The notes: generated by a model not told the origin, from the sequence alone. DNA of 64,000 nucleotides from Aliihoeflea sp052435735 (GCA_052435735.1 JBQVNB010000006.1:124001-188000), one strand, 5' to 3'; shown: positions 52,620 through 61,540, counted from the first letter of the stretch. Made by a program: numbers and translations.

Positions 52620-53684
52620 ATGATAAGGCGACTGGCATTAGCCGTCGGCCTGGCGCTTGCCTTGCCTTTGGCGGCAACCGCCCAGGACGACGACCTCGTT
52701 GAACTCAGCGCCGGCATGGTGTCCGGCATCGATCAGCTCGGACTTGCGATTGCGCTCGAGCAAGGCTTCTTCGAAAAGCATGGCCTCGACGTAAACATCG
52801 CCAACCCATACGCGACCGGCGTCGATGCCCTCAACGCGCTGCAGGCGGGCGAGGTTGATCTCGTACAGGTGGGCGTGCCGATGATCGGAGCCGTGATCCG
52901 GGGAATGGATCTCGTGGCGCTAGGCAACTACAGCGGCAATGCCGCGCAGCTCGGCTCCGACACGACGATGGCGCTTGTGGCGCGCGAAGGGTCCGAAATT
53001 TCGGGCGACGACCTGCCGACGTTGAAGGGCAAGCGGATCGCGGCGTCCTTCGGCACGATCAACCACCTCTACATCCTGGCGCTCATCGAGGCGGCCGGCC
53101 TGACGGTCGACGACGTCGAACTCGTCAATACGCCGCCGCCGGACATGACCGTCGCACTTCTGGCCGGCGGCATCGACGCCTTCGTCGGCTGGGACCCCTG
53201 GCCGATCGTCGCGCAGAAGGACGTGCCCGGCGCCTATCAGGTGATCCGGGGTGGCAACCACATTTCCTATGTCGGCTTCAATGTCGGCATGCGCGACTGG
53301 ATCGCGGAGAATGGCGAAACGATCGAGAAATTCCTCGCCGCCGTCTCCGAAGCCGACCAGTGGATGCGGGCCAATCCGGCAGATGCGGCGCAGGTCGCGA
53401 CACGCTGGATTCCAGGTCTTGATCCGGCGGTCGCCGAAGAGGCGATGGAATACAATGTGCAGCAGGCGGACCGGCGTTTGTCGGCAAACAACTATGCTGC
53501 CTTGCACGCGGCGGTTGAGCGCTTGAACCGGCTGGGCTTCATCGAGGAAACCTTCGACGTCAACGAACACATCGACGCGACGCACATCGTCAAGGTGATG
53601 GCCGAGCAGCCCGAATTGTTCTCTGACCTTCCGGAAATCCCCGAGGATGCCCGGATCGGCGAAGGCTATGCCTTTCAGCCGTGA
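52620..53684 (+). CDS. ABC transporter substrate-binding protein, SsuA/THI5-like (NMT1 family)
   Basis: A 354-residue periplasmic protein: signal peptide (MIRRLALAVGLALALPLAATA) then ELSAGMVSGIDQLGLAIALE, FEKHGLDVNI and NALQAGEVDLVQVG, all typical of NitT/TauT binding proteins. GAGGAGGAG precedes the ATG. Ligands of the family include sulfonates, nitrate, pyrimidine precursors and aromatic acids; here the catabolic neighbours point to an organic compound. A strong hairpin follows. Confidence 0.9.
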   Translation: MIRRLALAVGLALALPLAATAQDDDLVELSAGMVSGIDQLGLAIALEQGFFEKHGLDVNIANPYATGVDALNALQAGEVDLVQVGVPMIGAVIRGMDLVALGNYSGNAAQLGSDTTMALVAREGSEISGDDLPTLKGKRIAASFGTINHLYILALIEAAGLTVDDVELVNTPPPDMTVALLAGGIDAFVGWDPWPIVAQKDVPGAYQVIRGGNHISYVGFNVGMRDWIAENGETIEKFLAAVSEADQWMRANPADAAQVATRWIPGLDPAVAEEAMEYNVQQADRRLSANNYAALHAAVERLNRLGFIEETFDVNEHIDATHIVKVMAEQPELFSDLPEIPEDARIGEGYAFQP

Positions 53685-53695
53685 CCGGTAAACCC

Positions 53696-53721
53696 GTCCC
53701 GCCGTCTTCGGGCGGCGGGAC
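53696..53721 (+). other. Intercistronic hairpin after the ABC binding-protein gene
   Basis: GTCCCGCCG (53696-53704) pairs perfectly with CGGCGGGAC (53713-53721) around an 8-nt loop containing TTCG, 11 bp after the stop and with no T-run. It matches the hairpins that follow the three TRAP binding-protein genes. Confidence 0.7.
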
Positions 53722-53762
53722 CACGAGCACTGCGCGCTTGGCAAATCAGGAAGAGACGGAAG

Positions 53763-54542
53763 ATGGATCTCGGCATCAAGGGCAGGACCGCAATCGTTTG
53801 CGGCGGATCGAAGGGACTGGGCCGAGGCTCGGCCGAAAAACTCGCGGAAGCGGGCGTTGCGATCGTGCTGAACGCGCGCTCGCAAGGGCCGCTGGAGGAA
53901 GCCGCTGCGCAGATATCCGGGCGATATGGCGTATCGGTCGTCCCTGTCGCGGCGGATGTCACCACGCCGGAAGGACGCGCCAAGCTGCTCGAGGCGGCAC
54001 CCGACCCGGACATTCTCGTCAACAATGCCGGCGGCCCGCCCCCCGGCGTCTGGAGCGAGTGGGGCGAGAAGGAATGGCAGGACGCGATCCGCGCCAACAT
54101 GCTGACGCCGATCCATCTCATCACCGCGGTGCTTCCCGGAATGATCGAGCGAAAGTGGGGGCGGATCGTCAACATCACCTCCGGCTCGGTCAAGGCGCCA
54201 ATTGCAGCACTCGGCCTGTCGGGCGCAGCGCGCAGCGGTCTGACGGGCTTCGTTGCCGGCACGTCGCGGCAGGTCGCCCGCCACGGCGTCACCATCAACA
54301 ATCTTCTGCCCGGACAACATGAGACCGCGCGTATCGAATCGCTGATGAACTCGACGGCGAAGACCAAGGGGATATCGGTCGATGAGGCGCGACAGGAGGC
54401 GTATGCGGCCAACCCGGCCGGGCGCTTCGGGACGATAGAGGAATTCGGCGCAACCTGCGCGTTTCTGTGCAGCGCCCATGCGGGCTACATCGTGGGCCAG
54501 AACATCCTTCTGGATGGCGGCGCCATCAACGCGACGTTCTGA
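53763..54542 (+). CDS. Divergent SDR-family protein lacking the YxxxK catalytic pair
   Basis: The 259-residue Rossmann protein has the cofactor motif CGGSKGLGRG (13-22), NNAG (87-90) and NITSGS (137-142), but where classical SDRs have Tyr-x3-Lys it reads L152-SGA-A156 (GLSGAARSGLTGF). NAGGPPPG and TINNLLPGQ mark a known divergent SDR subgroup that shares this replacement. Catalysis must therefore differ or be lost. It is 78 bp after the binding-protein gene, with the hairpin between. Confidence 0.85.
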   Translation: MDLGIKGRTAIVCGGSKGLGRGSAEKLAEAGVAIVLNARSQGPLEEAAAQISGRYGVSVVPVAADVTTPEGRAKLLEAAPDPDILVNNAGGPPPGVWSEWGEKEWQDAIRANMLTPIHLITAVLPGMIERKWGRIVNITSGSVKAPIAALGLSGAARSGLTGFVAGTSRQVARHGVTINNLLPGQHETARIESLMNSTAKTKGISVDEARQEAYAANPAGRFGTIEEFGATCAFLCSAHAGYIVGQNILLDGGAINATF

Positions 54543-54574
54543 AGGTGGTCTCCAGCGTGAAAGACAGGCCCGCG

Positions 54575-55339
54575 ATGCATGAAGCCGAACCCGCGAACGC
54601 CGATTGGGCACGGCCGTTCTTCACCGGCAAGACAGTGCTCGTGACCGGCGGAACCTCCGGGATCGGCGCCGCGATCGCTGCCGGCTTCGCGCAGGCGGGC
54701 GCGCTCGTGACCGCGACCGGCGCCACGGAGGGCGAAGTCGAAGACGCCCAGAATGCCCATGCGGGAACCGGAATCGCCTTCGCCTCCCTCGACGTGCGCG
54801 ATCGGGCCGGTGTCCAGGGTCTCGTCTCCCGCTTCGATGCGCTCGACGTCGCTGTCAATTGCGCAGGCGTCATCCGGCGCGGCGATGAACTCGACCCCGA
54901 TGTCTTCGCTTCGGTCGTGGATATCAACCTGACAGGCTCGATGCGTGTCTGCGCAGCCGCGCGGCCGCTTTTGGCAAGGTCGGGCTGTGGCGCGATCATC
55001 AATCTCGCCTCGATGCTGTCCTTTCAAGGAGGAGGCCTCGTGCCCGGCTATTCGGCAAGCAAGGGAGGCATCGCGCAGATGACGAAGTCACTCGCCATTG
55101 CCTACGCCGCGGACGGCATCCGCGTGAACGCGGTCGCACCCGGGTGGATCGCGACGGCCCTCACAAAAAACCTGCGCGACGACCCTGCACGCAGCGACGC
55201 GATCATCGGGCGCACGGCGATGAAGCGCTGGGGAGAACCAGGCGACGTCGTCGGCGGCGCATTGTTTCTGGCATCGCCCGCCGCGTCGTTCGTCACAGGC
55301 GTGATCCTGCCGATTGACGGCGGCTACCTCGTCACCTGA
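54575..55339 (+). CDS. Short-chain dehydrogenase/reductase
   Basis: A classical SDR with TGGTSGIG, NCAG, an active-site serine in NLASM and YSASK, ending FVTGVILPIDGGY. The ATG at 54575 gives 254 residues; a GTG at 54557 is the alternative. It probably oxidises or reduces an alcohol/ketone intermediate. It follows the divergent SDR gene on the same strand by 32 bp. Confidence 0.88.
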   Translation: MHEAEPANADWARPFFTGKTVLVTGGTSGIGAAIAAGFAQAGALVTATGATEGEVEDAQNAHAGTGIAFASLDVRDRAGVQGLVSRFDALDVAVNCAGVIRRGDELDPDVFASVVDINLTGSMRVCAAARPLLARSGCGAIINLASMLSFQGGGLVPGYSASKGGIAQMTKSLAIAYAADGIRVNAVAPGWIATALTKNLRDDPARSDAIIGRTAMKRWGEPGDVVGGALFLASPAASFVTGVILPIDGGYLVT

Positions 55340-55370
55340 CATTTCCCTACCTGTTGACCCCGCGAGTATC

Positions 55371-56498
55371 ATGAACATCATCACCTATCTGACGACGATC
55401 CATTTTGGCGCAGGCGCGCTCGCTTTCCTTCCCGACGCCATGCGCGACCTGGACATGACTAGGCCCCTCATCGTCAGCGACAGAGGTATCGCGGCGTCGG
55501 GATTGATCGACAAGTTGACGGCACTTCTGCCGGCAAACCCGGCGCTGTTCCTCGACGTGCCGACCAACCCGACCGAAAGCGCAGTCAAGGAAGCACTCCA
55601 GCTCTATCGCGAAGCCGAGTGCGACGGCGTCGTCGCGTTTGGCGGCGGGTCGCCCATCGATCTGGCCAAGGGTGTGGCGCTGCTGGCGACTCACGAGGGT
55701 GAACTCGAGCATTACGCTGCGATCCTGGGTGGTATCCCTCGTATCACCCCTGCCGTTGCGCCGCTGATCGCCATCCCCACCACGGCGGGAACCGGTTCCG
55801 AAGTCGGCCGGGCGGCGCTCATCACGCTGGAGGACGAGCGCAAGCTCGGCTTCATCAGCCCGCACCTCATTCCCAAGCGCGCAATCTGCGACCCCGAACT
55901 GACACTTGGGCTGCCCCCAAACCTGACCGCGGCAACGGGATTGGACGCGCTGTCGCACTGCATCGAAACCTATCTGTCGCCGCGCTTCAACCCGCCCGCC
56001 GAGGCGATCGCGATCGATGGCTTCGCGCGGCTTTGGAACGCACTTCCCACGGCGTTCGCCGATGGCGCCAATCTCGAAGCCCGCTCGGAGGTCATGATGG
56101 GCGCCCTTCAAGGCGGACTGACTTTCCAGAAGGGCCTCGGTGCGGTCCACGCCCTCAGCCACGCGCTTGGTGGCCTCAAGGCCCTCAAGCTTCACCATGG
56201 CACGCTCAACGCGATCCTCATGCCGCCGGTCCTGCGCTGGAATGCCGAGGCGGCAGCCGGCAAGATCGCCCGGCTCGAGACTGCCATCGGGCTACCCGCC
56301 GCCGCGACGCCTTTGGCGGACGCGCTTGACGCACTCAATGCGAGGCTCGGCACGCCGCGGACATTGTCCGAACTCGGCGTCACGCGCGAGGTGTTCGACT
56401 GGACATGCGAGCGCGCCCTGGCCGACCACAGCCACCAGACAAACCCCCGCGCTCTTTCCGGCGCGGATTATGCAGCCATCCTCGAAAGTGTGATGTAA
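55371..56498 (+). CDS. Iron-containing (group III) alcohol dehydrogenase
   Basis: A 375-residue Fe-ADH with the NAD-binding GGGSPID (91-97), PTTAGTGSE (136-144) and the metal ligands D192, H196 (LDALSHCIETY), H260 (AVHALSHALGG) and H275/H276. It would interconvert an alcohol or hydroxy acid and a carbonyl with NAD(P). The frame is open to 55314, but the ATG at 55371 gives the usual N-terminus. Some relatives are maleylacetate reductases, an attractive alternative in an aromatic pathway. Confidence 0.88.
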   Translation: MNIITYLTTIHFGAGALAFLPDAMRDLDMTRPLIVSDRGIAASGLIDKLTALLPANPALFLDVPTNPTESAVKEALQLYREAECDGVVAFGGGSPIDLAKGVALLATHEGELEHYAAILGGIPRITPAVAPLIAIPTTAGTGSEVGRAALITLEDERKLGFISPHLIPKRAICDPELTLGLPPNLTAATGLDALSHCIETYLSPRFNPPAEAIAIDGFARLWNALPTAFADGANLEARSEVMMGALQGGLTFQKGLGAVHALSHALGGLKALKLHHGTLNAILMPPVLRWNAEAAAGKIARLETAIGLPAAATPLADALDALNARLGTPRTLSELGVTREVFDWTCERALADHSHQTNPRALSGADYAAILESVM

Positions 56499-56547
56499 CA
56501 CCACAGGAGGTGTCACCCGCTTGCGATCAACCATCAAGGCCTTGATC

Positions 56548-56952
56548 ATGACTTACGGATTTCATCACGTTCACATCAAGACGCATGACCCGAAGAGCGT
56601 GGCTGACTGGTTCGGCAACGCATTCGGCTTCGAGATCGTGATCGATGCCGAAAGGGCGAGCGGAGACCGGATCATCCGCTGCGCGCTCGGCGCCAATCAG
56701 CCGCCATTCATCGTCATTACCAGCCCGGTCCCGGGTCAGGACCTGCCAGAGGGTCGCACGCATCAATCGCTGGGTCTGGAACATTTCGCATTGACGACGG
56801 ACGACGTCCCTGCGGCTGCCGATCGGCTCGTCGAACTAGGTGCGGTACTCGTGGACGGCCCCACCACCGCACCGGACGGCACCGTCATGGCATTTCTGAC
56901 CGTCCCCGGTGACGTCCGTATCGAACTGGTGCATTTCCCGACCGGAGTTTGA
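56548..56952 (+). CDS. VOC (glyoxalase/bleomycin-resistance/dioxygenase) family protein
   Basis: A 134-residue single-domain VOC protein with two beta-alpha-beta-beta-beta modules; FHHVHIKTHDPKSVADWF opens the first and GLEHFALTTDDVPAAADRL the second, and ELVHFP near the end has the metal-type Glu. The family includes lyases, isomerases and extradiol dioxygenases, so the activity is open. The ATG at 56548 is chosen over a TTG at 56521. It closes the plus-strand catabolic run. Confidence 0.82.
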   Translation: MTYGFHHVHIKTHDPKSVADWFGNAFGFEIVIDAERASGDRIIRCALGANQPPFIVITSPVPGQDLPEGRTHQSLGLEHFALTTDDVPAAADRLVELGAVLVDGPTTAPDGTVMAFLTVPGDVRIELVHFPTGV

Positions 56953-57048
56953 ATCGTCGATCCCTGCTGACGTCCGGGCGTCACCCTGCGCAGCAGCAAG
57001 CGGGACGCCGAGAAACGGCCTCCGACGCCAAGCGTCTGAGCGGATTCG

Positions 57049-57530
57049 CTAAGATATAGAGAGAATTTCGATCTGGTGCGGTCCCAGACGTGCGACATCG
57101 CCAACGCTCTTGCCGAGCAGCGCCACGGCGACGGGCGATCCGTCCGATATCGTTCCCTGCGACGGGTTCGCCTCGTCCTCACCCACGATACGGAATGTCT
57201 GAACCCTTCCATCATCACGTTCGAACGTCACTGTATGGCCGAATGCGATGACGTCGTTCGAAGAGGGTTTCGGACGTAGCACCGCCGTTCGTAGACGTTC
57301 GGCGTAGTAGCGCACGTCGCGAAATGCACCGCCGACTGCCGGCGCCTTTCGTTGATATCTTCGAGCGAGGACGCAGCATCGAGCGCCTTTCGCGCACGCT
57401 CCAATTCGGTTTCAAGGATCTTGAAACCAGCCTCGGTGACGAAATTGGGCCGATCCGATATCGGGCGTGCGGGCAGGACGGTCTCGGATGCTGCCTCTGC
57501 GCTTTCTTCTTTGACGAACGCGACGCTCAT
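57049..57530 (-). pseudogene. Frameshifted GreA/GreB-like elongation factor gene
   Basis: Two overlapping minus-strand frames encode the two halves of one GreA/GreB-family protein. The first half (from 57530) has MSVAFVKEESAEAASETVLP, VTEAGFKILETELERARKAL and INERRRQSAVH. The second (to 57049) continues RDVRYYAERLRTAVL, FGHTVTFERDDGRVQTF and VGEDEANPSQG. The break is near 57321-57325, where one missing base shifts the frame; with it restored the product would be ~160 residues, as in other rhizobia. It is a pseudogene or a sequencing error. Confidence 0.8.
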
Positions 57531-58725
57531 CGGGTCACACCTCCTGCGGAAACCTTACCTATTTGGTTGGACCGCGATTGCCATTCAAGGCGCATGCGCC
57601 GCGCAGATCAGATTCCTCCTGCGCACGCGGAACACGGCTCCGTTCAGGACGTGGCTCCTAGTCTGTCCGAAGGGTTTCTACGGCTGGGATCGCTATGCGC
57701 GCATCGCGCGCGGCTTGCGATCTCGGCCAGCGCGCAGGGCTATGTCTCGGCGGTGGTGCAGCTCGGCGCGACGCCGATGCGGGGTCTATGTCCGCCACAC
57801 TCGCGGCGAGATTAATCGACCGAAAGTAGAATGCGAATTAATTATATGGCGGAGAGAGAGGGATTCCCCGCCAAATAACTGGAAAATAACAGTTTTTCGG
57901 CCCTTTTTGCCGATCGACCTGCTGATCGCGATACCCCGAGGGATACCCGAGCGCATCGAACGCTAGCCGGCTTGGCTGCGATCGGCAAGCCGGCGCGATG
58001 TGATTTTCGGGACTTGCGGCCGATCGTGCAGGGGTGGCTGGTCAAAAGTAGCTGGGCTCGCGTTGTGCGAGCAGACGCCGCATTTATCCGCCGGTTATCG
58101 CTCTGATGTAAGCAAGCCCGACCAAGCGTCGGAAATCGATTTCCCTCGCTACAGGATCGCTCGGCCGTGTCTCGTCGTGAGCGGCATCGAACTTGCGTGT
58201 TCATGACAGCGTGCGCCCCTCGGTGGGATTGTCGTCTACCGTCGCTACCTCGCCGCCGCATTCATCCCAAACTGCAATTGGGCCCTGCAACGAGCGATAT
58301 GGCCCGCTCTCAATGCCCCGGAAACCACCCCGCTGAACTCTGAATCCGCTTCACTTGCCGTTACTGCAGGCAATGCGCGGGGCTTGAGACATCGAGGCTG
58401 CGGTGCGGCGGGTTCGACTAGGTCACGCGTCGCAGGGCGCGCGTTCGTATTCCGAGGCGAGCAACGAGCACTTGGTTTCTCAAGTTTTCGAGGTGTGAAA
58501 TAAATCCGCATCGCCGAATGTTGGCTCGCGGACGACAGAAACGAAGAATGAGCCAGTTCAAGAAGAAGTAACATCGTAATATTATATCGCTGTATGCAGT
58601 AAAGCCTGTTGAATTGGGAAATCTGCAGCGGTTGCATATTCACAAATGGCGATCTAACCTTGTGTATGACGGATGAGCGAAAAGCGTTCATCTGCATTTA
58701 GCGCACAAGGAGAGGTCCACAGCGC
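57531..58725. other. Gene-poor boundary region
   Basis: About 1.2 kb with no frame that I can support. Short frames on both strands (for example 57352-57966 plus, 58245-58697 minus) lack ribosome sites and family resemblance. Base composition falls markedly between ~58480 and 58690, which is AT-rich with ATATTATAT-like stretches and probably holds the promoter of the next gene. The region separates chromosome-like genes from the island-like genes to the right and may contain decayed mobile DNA; I see no tRNA, integrase or terminal repeats. Confidence 0.6.
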
Positions 58726-59940
58726 ATGAGTGACATTACGAAGACTTCCGCCCCGGCGAAAACCAACACTGTCGCCAAATCGCGCAAGGGAGCGGCCTCC
58801 GGGCCCTCGCGCGTGCGAGAGAAGGCAATGACGGACGGTGCGTCCGACACCGCGCTCGAGACCGGGATCGTCCCGACTCCGGCGCTTCCGCAAACCTTCG
58901 ACGCGTTCGTCAAGACGCTGACGAGCGAGGAGGCACACGAGCTCGACGAGATCGCGGCGAAGTTCGGATCGGTCGATGCCCGCGAGGCCGACGACGCGTT
59001 CGAGCAGGGAGCTTGGGTCGAGCGGCTTTACGAGATCATCCCAGCGGAGATGACGTTGAGCAGCTTCATCGAGACGCGGTGCGACCGCACCTTGCGCAGC
59101 GCGCGGCATTACCGGCAGGTCCACCAGAATCTCTCGGCGCACCGCAAGACGGCGGTCGCGCTGCGCGTCCATCCGACTACGCTGATCGAGCTTTCGGCTG
59201 GCACGGTAAGCCCGGAGCAGATCGAGGCGGTGTTCGAGATGTACCGGGCGGAAAAGCGCCCATCGATCTCGGCGGTCAAGAAGTACCTGAAAAGCGGCAT
59301 GCCCGGCGCGGACGGCACTGACGGACACGGCCCGGCCGATGCCGGCGGCGTTTCGGGACTGGGGTCGAAGGCGCGCGAACGCGTTTCGGCCGACGCAAAG
59401 CGGTTCGTCGCGATCCTTGTCGCAATCGGGAACGTTGCGTTCAAGGCGCTCGAAACCCACAAAGGCAAGGACCACAAGATCCGCAGCGTCCTCGCCAAGG
59501 CCTTGCCGAACGAGGCGCGGCTTGCCCGGGCCATCCTGCTCACCATGATCTCGTCGCCGAACGCACCGGCGGGGTCCGAGTTCATCACCGTCGAGGTCGA
59601 CCGGTCGGGCCGCTGGGGCGCGGTCGAGAAGATGCTCGAGGTGCTGGCGAACCCCAAGGCCTACCCGCATGGGCGTGATGCGACGATCTGGATCGTCGAA
59701 CAGGTCTTGCCGGCGATCACCTGGGCGATCGGCAAGGATCCGAGCTGGCGCAGCGATCTCGCCCGCAAAGCGGTCGCCGCCCCGGCGCTCGATGCAGGCG
59801 ACGCGTTGGCAGACGGCCTGGTGGATGATGACGGCGAGGTCGAAGTCGAAACGCCGATGTCCGAGCCGCTGGCCCAGCTCGCGGCTGTCGGCGGCGACAA
59901 CGTCATCGACTTCGAACCGCAATCGCCGCGCCCGCGCTAA
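58726..59940 (+). CDS. Orphan protein of unknown function, HTH-like central region
   Basis: A 404-residue, mostly soluble protein that I do not recognise. Residues 1-50 are low-complexity. Residues ~85-185 (QGAWVERLYEIIPAEMTLSS, RSARHYRQVHQNLSAHRK, RPSISAVKKYLKSG) recall the layout of DUF3102/ParB-like DNA-binding segments in plasmid and phage proteins, but this is only a resemblance. The C-terminal 60 residues are acidic. AAGGAGAGG lies 9 nt before the ATG, and a perfect terminator follows, so it is a single-gene transcript. It may regulate the neighbouring unit. Confidence 0.75.
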   Translation: MSDITKTSAPAKTNTVAKSRKGAASGPSRVREKAMTDGASDTALETGIVPTPALPQTFDAFVKTLTSEEAHELDEIAAKFGSVDAREADDAFEQGAWVERLYEIIPAEMTLSSFIETRCDRTLRSARHYRQVHQNLSAHRKTAVALRVHPTTLIELSAGTVSPEQIEAVFEMYRAEKRPSISAVKKYLKSGMPGADGTDGHGPADAGGVSGLGSKARERVSADAKRFVAILVAIGNVAFKALETHKGKDHKIRSVLAKALPNEARLARAILLTMISSPNAPAGSEFITVEVDRSGRWGAVEKMLEVLANPKAYPHGRDATIWIVEQVLPAITWAIGKDPSWRSDLARKAVAAPALDAGDALADGLVDDDGEVEVETPMSEPLAQLAAVGGDNVIDFEPQSPRPR

Positions 59941-59970
59941 GGCGCGCCGGCCGCGTTGCCCTTAAGTCCA

Positions 59971-60003
59971 AGCCCCCGCCGGAAACGGCGGGGGCTTTTT
60001 TTT
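59971..60003 (+). terminator. Intrinsic terminator after the orphan gene
   Basis: AGCCCCCGCC (59971-59980) and GGCGGGGGCT (59987-59996) form a perfect 10-bp stem with a GGAAAC loop, followed by an eight-T run to 60003. It is the clearest intrinsic terminator in the window. Confidence 0.95.
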
Positions 60004-60430
60004 GGCGGGCGCGGTCGGGCTTTCTCGCGATCGCGACCGAAATCGAAATGGAAGTGGCGGACCGTTTCGAGGTGGTGATTGAATAACGGGGCGCAATCGC
60101 GACCGGAAACGCAGCTGAGTTCGGCATCGTGGTCGGCGTGCGGTTGCCGTTGCCTTCGCGCCGCGCGCCCGTCGCGTTCGATGAGAACAGTGCGCGGTGG
60201 TCGGCAACGGTTCCCGATCGAAGCCGCAGGCTCCCCATCACTTGGGAGCCCCGCATTAACCAACAACCGGCTTAGAGCCCCAGGGGCCCCTTGAGCCCGA
60301 TGCTCGCGCCGGTCATGTTGGGGGCGTGACGGCGACGGCAATCGCAGTTCACGACATCAAGCGGCCCGAACCGAGACGGCAATCCCGGAACGGGCCTGAC
60401 CCTCAACCTCGGTACGAGAGGAATCGGGCT
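60004..60430. other. Structured 427-bp intergenic region
   Basis: No supported gene is seen. The stretch holds a 10-bp direct repeat ATCGCGACCG (60030-60039 and 60096-60105), a hairpin with 7-bp arms GGCTCCC/GGGAGCC (60229-60250) and a palindrome AGGGGCCCCT (60282-60291). It must contain the promoter of the downstream three-gene unit and could encode a structured RNA. A frame open from 60326 is an upstream extension of the next gene and is not needed. Confidence 0.5.
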
Positions 60431-61540
60431 ATGACCATCTCTACCGGACGCGCTGCGTCCGACCAAGCGGCGCGTGCCGCCAACGACCTTTCCGTCAATC
60501 CCGCGCGAAGCGGCCTCGGCCGCGCGAGTTCCGACATCGGCGGATCGGCCTCGTCCGATCGCCCGTGGCATCGGCTCGATGCAGGCCAACTGAACGAGGC
60601 CTTCGATCGCCTGATCGACAAGACGGTGGCGGCCGCCGCATCGCCCGCGGCGAGCGACCAGCTCGACCTGACCTTCGGCTCGCTCGGTGCGATCGCGTCG
60701 TTCATTCATTCCGCGCGCTGCCACGACGGCCTGATGCTTCAGGCTGGCCTCGCGCTGATCGCGGCGACGCATCCGGACCTGACCGTCCTGACCCGCGACG
60801 TCGAGCTTCCCGTCACCGAGGCCGCGCAGGCGCTGATCGCCCGCAACCGGCCGACCGAGCTCTCCGGCATCCGGCTTGCCGCCGAGGTCTTTGCCCGTGA
60901 GCATTACAAGGCCGATCTCGTCATCGTCGACGAGGCACGACGCTATGCGGTCGTCTGCGACGTCAAGCGGTCGATCGCTTCCTACAACGCCGCCAAGCTC
61001 GGGCGGCTGAAGGCCAAGCTCCTCGCTTGCGCCGTCGTCGCTCCGGATCATTTGCGATCCCGCCACCAGATCGATGGGGTGCGAACCTGCCACGCCGCGA
61101 TCCTCGATCTGTCCGGCCATACCGATCTGTCCGACCCGGACGTGTTCGGCATTGACGCGCTCGACGCCTTCCTGCGCATCGACGGGGCAGGGGCCGCGCT
61201 GCGGGATCTGAAGCGCCGGTTCGGCGCGGCGGTTCAGGCGGTGCTGGTCGATCGGCTGCGGGCGGCATATCCGGCGGCGATGGGTTCGGATCGTGCGGAG
61301 ACGGACTCTGCCAGGTCCAGTACCCACGCCATCCATGCGCGGACCGCGGCCATGGATCCCGGGGAGGACGCCGACCGCAATGTCGGGTCTGACGACATGG
61401 ACGCCCATGGCACTGCATCGAAGGACGTCGCGAGTGCTGAGCTTCCGGACGGACCATCCGATGCCCGCGCCCGGCGCGTGCTGGCGATGATGCCGGCGAT
61501 CTCGGTCGCGCTTGCACGACCAGTGGCCGGCACGGCCTGA
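60431..61540 (+). CDS. Possible PD-(D/E)XK nuclease-like protein of unknown function
   Basis: A 369-residue protein not recognised as a whole. Residues ~95-210 look like a restriction-endonuclease-like core: a helix (GLMLQAGLALIAA), then ADLVIVDE...RYAVVCDVKRS, which places D162, then 14 residues, then D177-V-K179, the D-x(n)-(D/E)xK pattern on two beta strands. A helical KLGRLKAKLLACAVV follows. The N-terminal 45 and C-terminal ~90 residues are low-complexity. The ATG at 60431 has GAGGAA ahead. It is the first gene of a plus-strand unit ending with a large AAA+ gene. The nuclease idea is inference from one motif. Confidence 0.7.
   Translation: MTISTGRAASDQAARAANDLSVNPARSGLGRASSDIGGSASSDRPWHRLDAGQLNEAFDRLIDKTVAAAASPAASDQLDLTFGSLGAIASFIHSARCHDGLMLQAGLALIAATHPDLTVLTRDVELPVTEAAQALIARNRPTELSGIRLAAEVFAREHYKADLVIVDEARRYAVVCDVKRSIASYNAAKLGRLKAKLLACAVVAPDHLRSRHQIDGVRTCHAAILDLSGHTDLSDPDVFGIDALDAFLRIDGAGAALRDLKRRFGAAVQAVLVDRLRAAYPAAMGSDRAETDSARSSTHAIHARTAAMDPGEDADRNVGSDDMDAHGTASKDVASAELPDGPSDARARRVLAMMPAISVALARPVAGTA

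Noticed and set aside
57352..57966. A 204-codon plus-strand frame across the broken GreA-like gene and beyond
   Set aside because: Its first part is antisense to the GreA-like sequence, and the rest shows no recognisable domain or start signal.
58245..58697. A 150-codon minus-strand frame in the AT-rich region before the orphan gene
   Set aside because: It has no ribosome site, no family resemblance, mixed composition, and overlaps the probable promoter of the orphan gene.
60326..60430. Upstream GTG start for the nuclease-like gene
   Set aside because: The added 35 residues are Arg/Pro-rich, and the ATG at 60431 has a clear GAGGAA site while the GTG does not.
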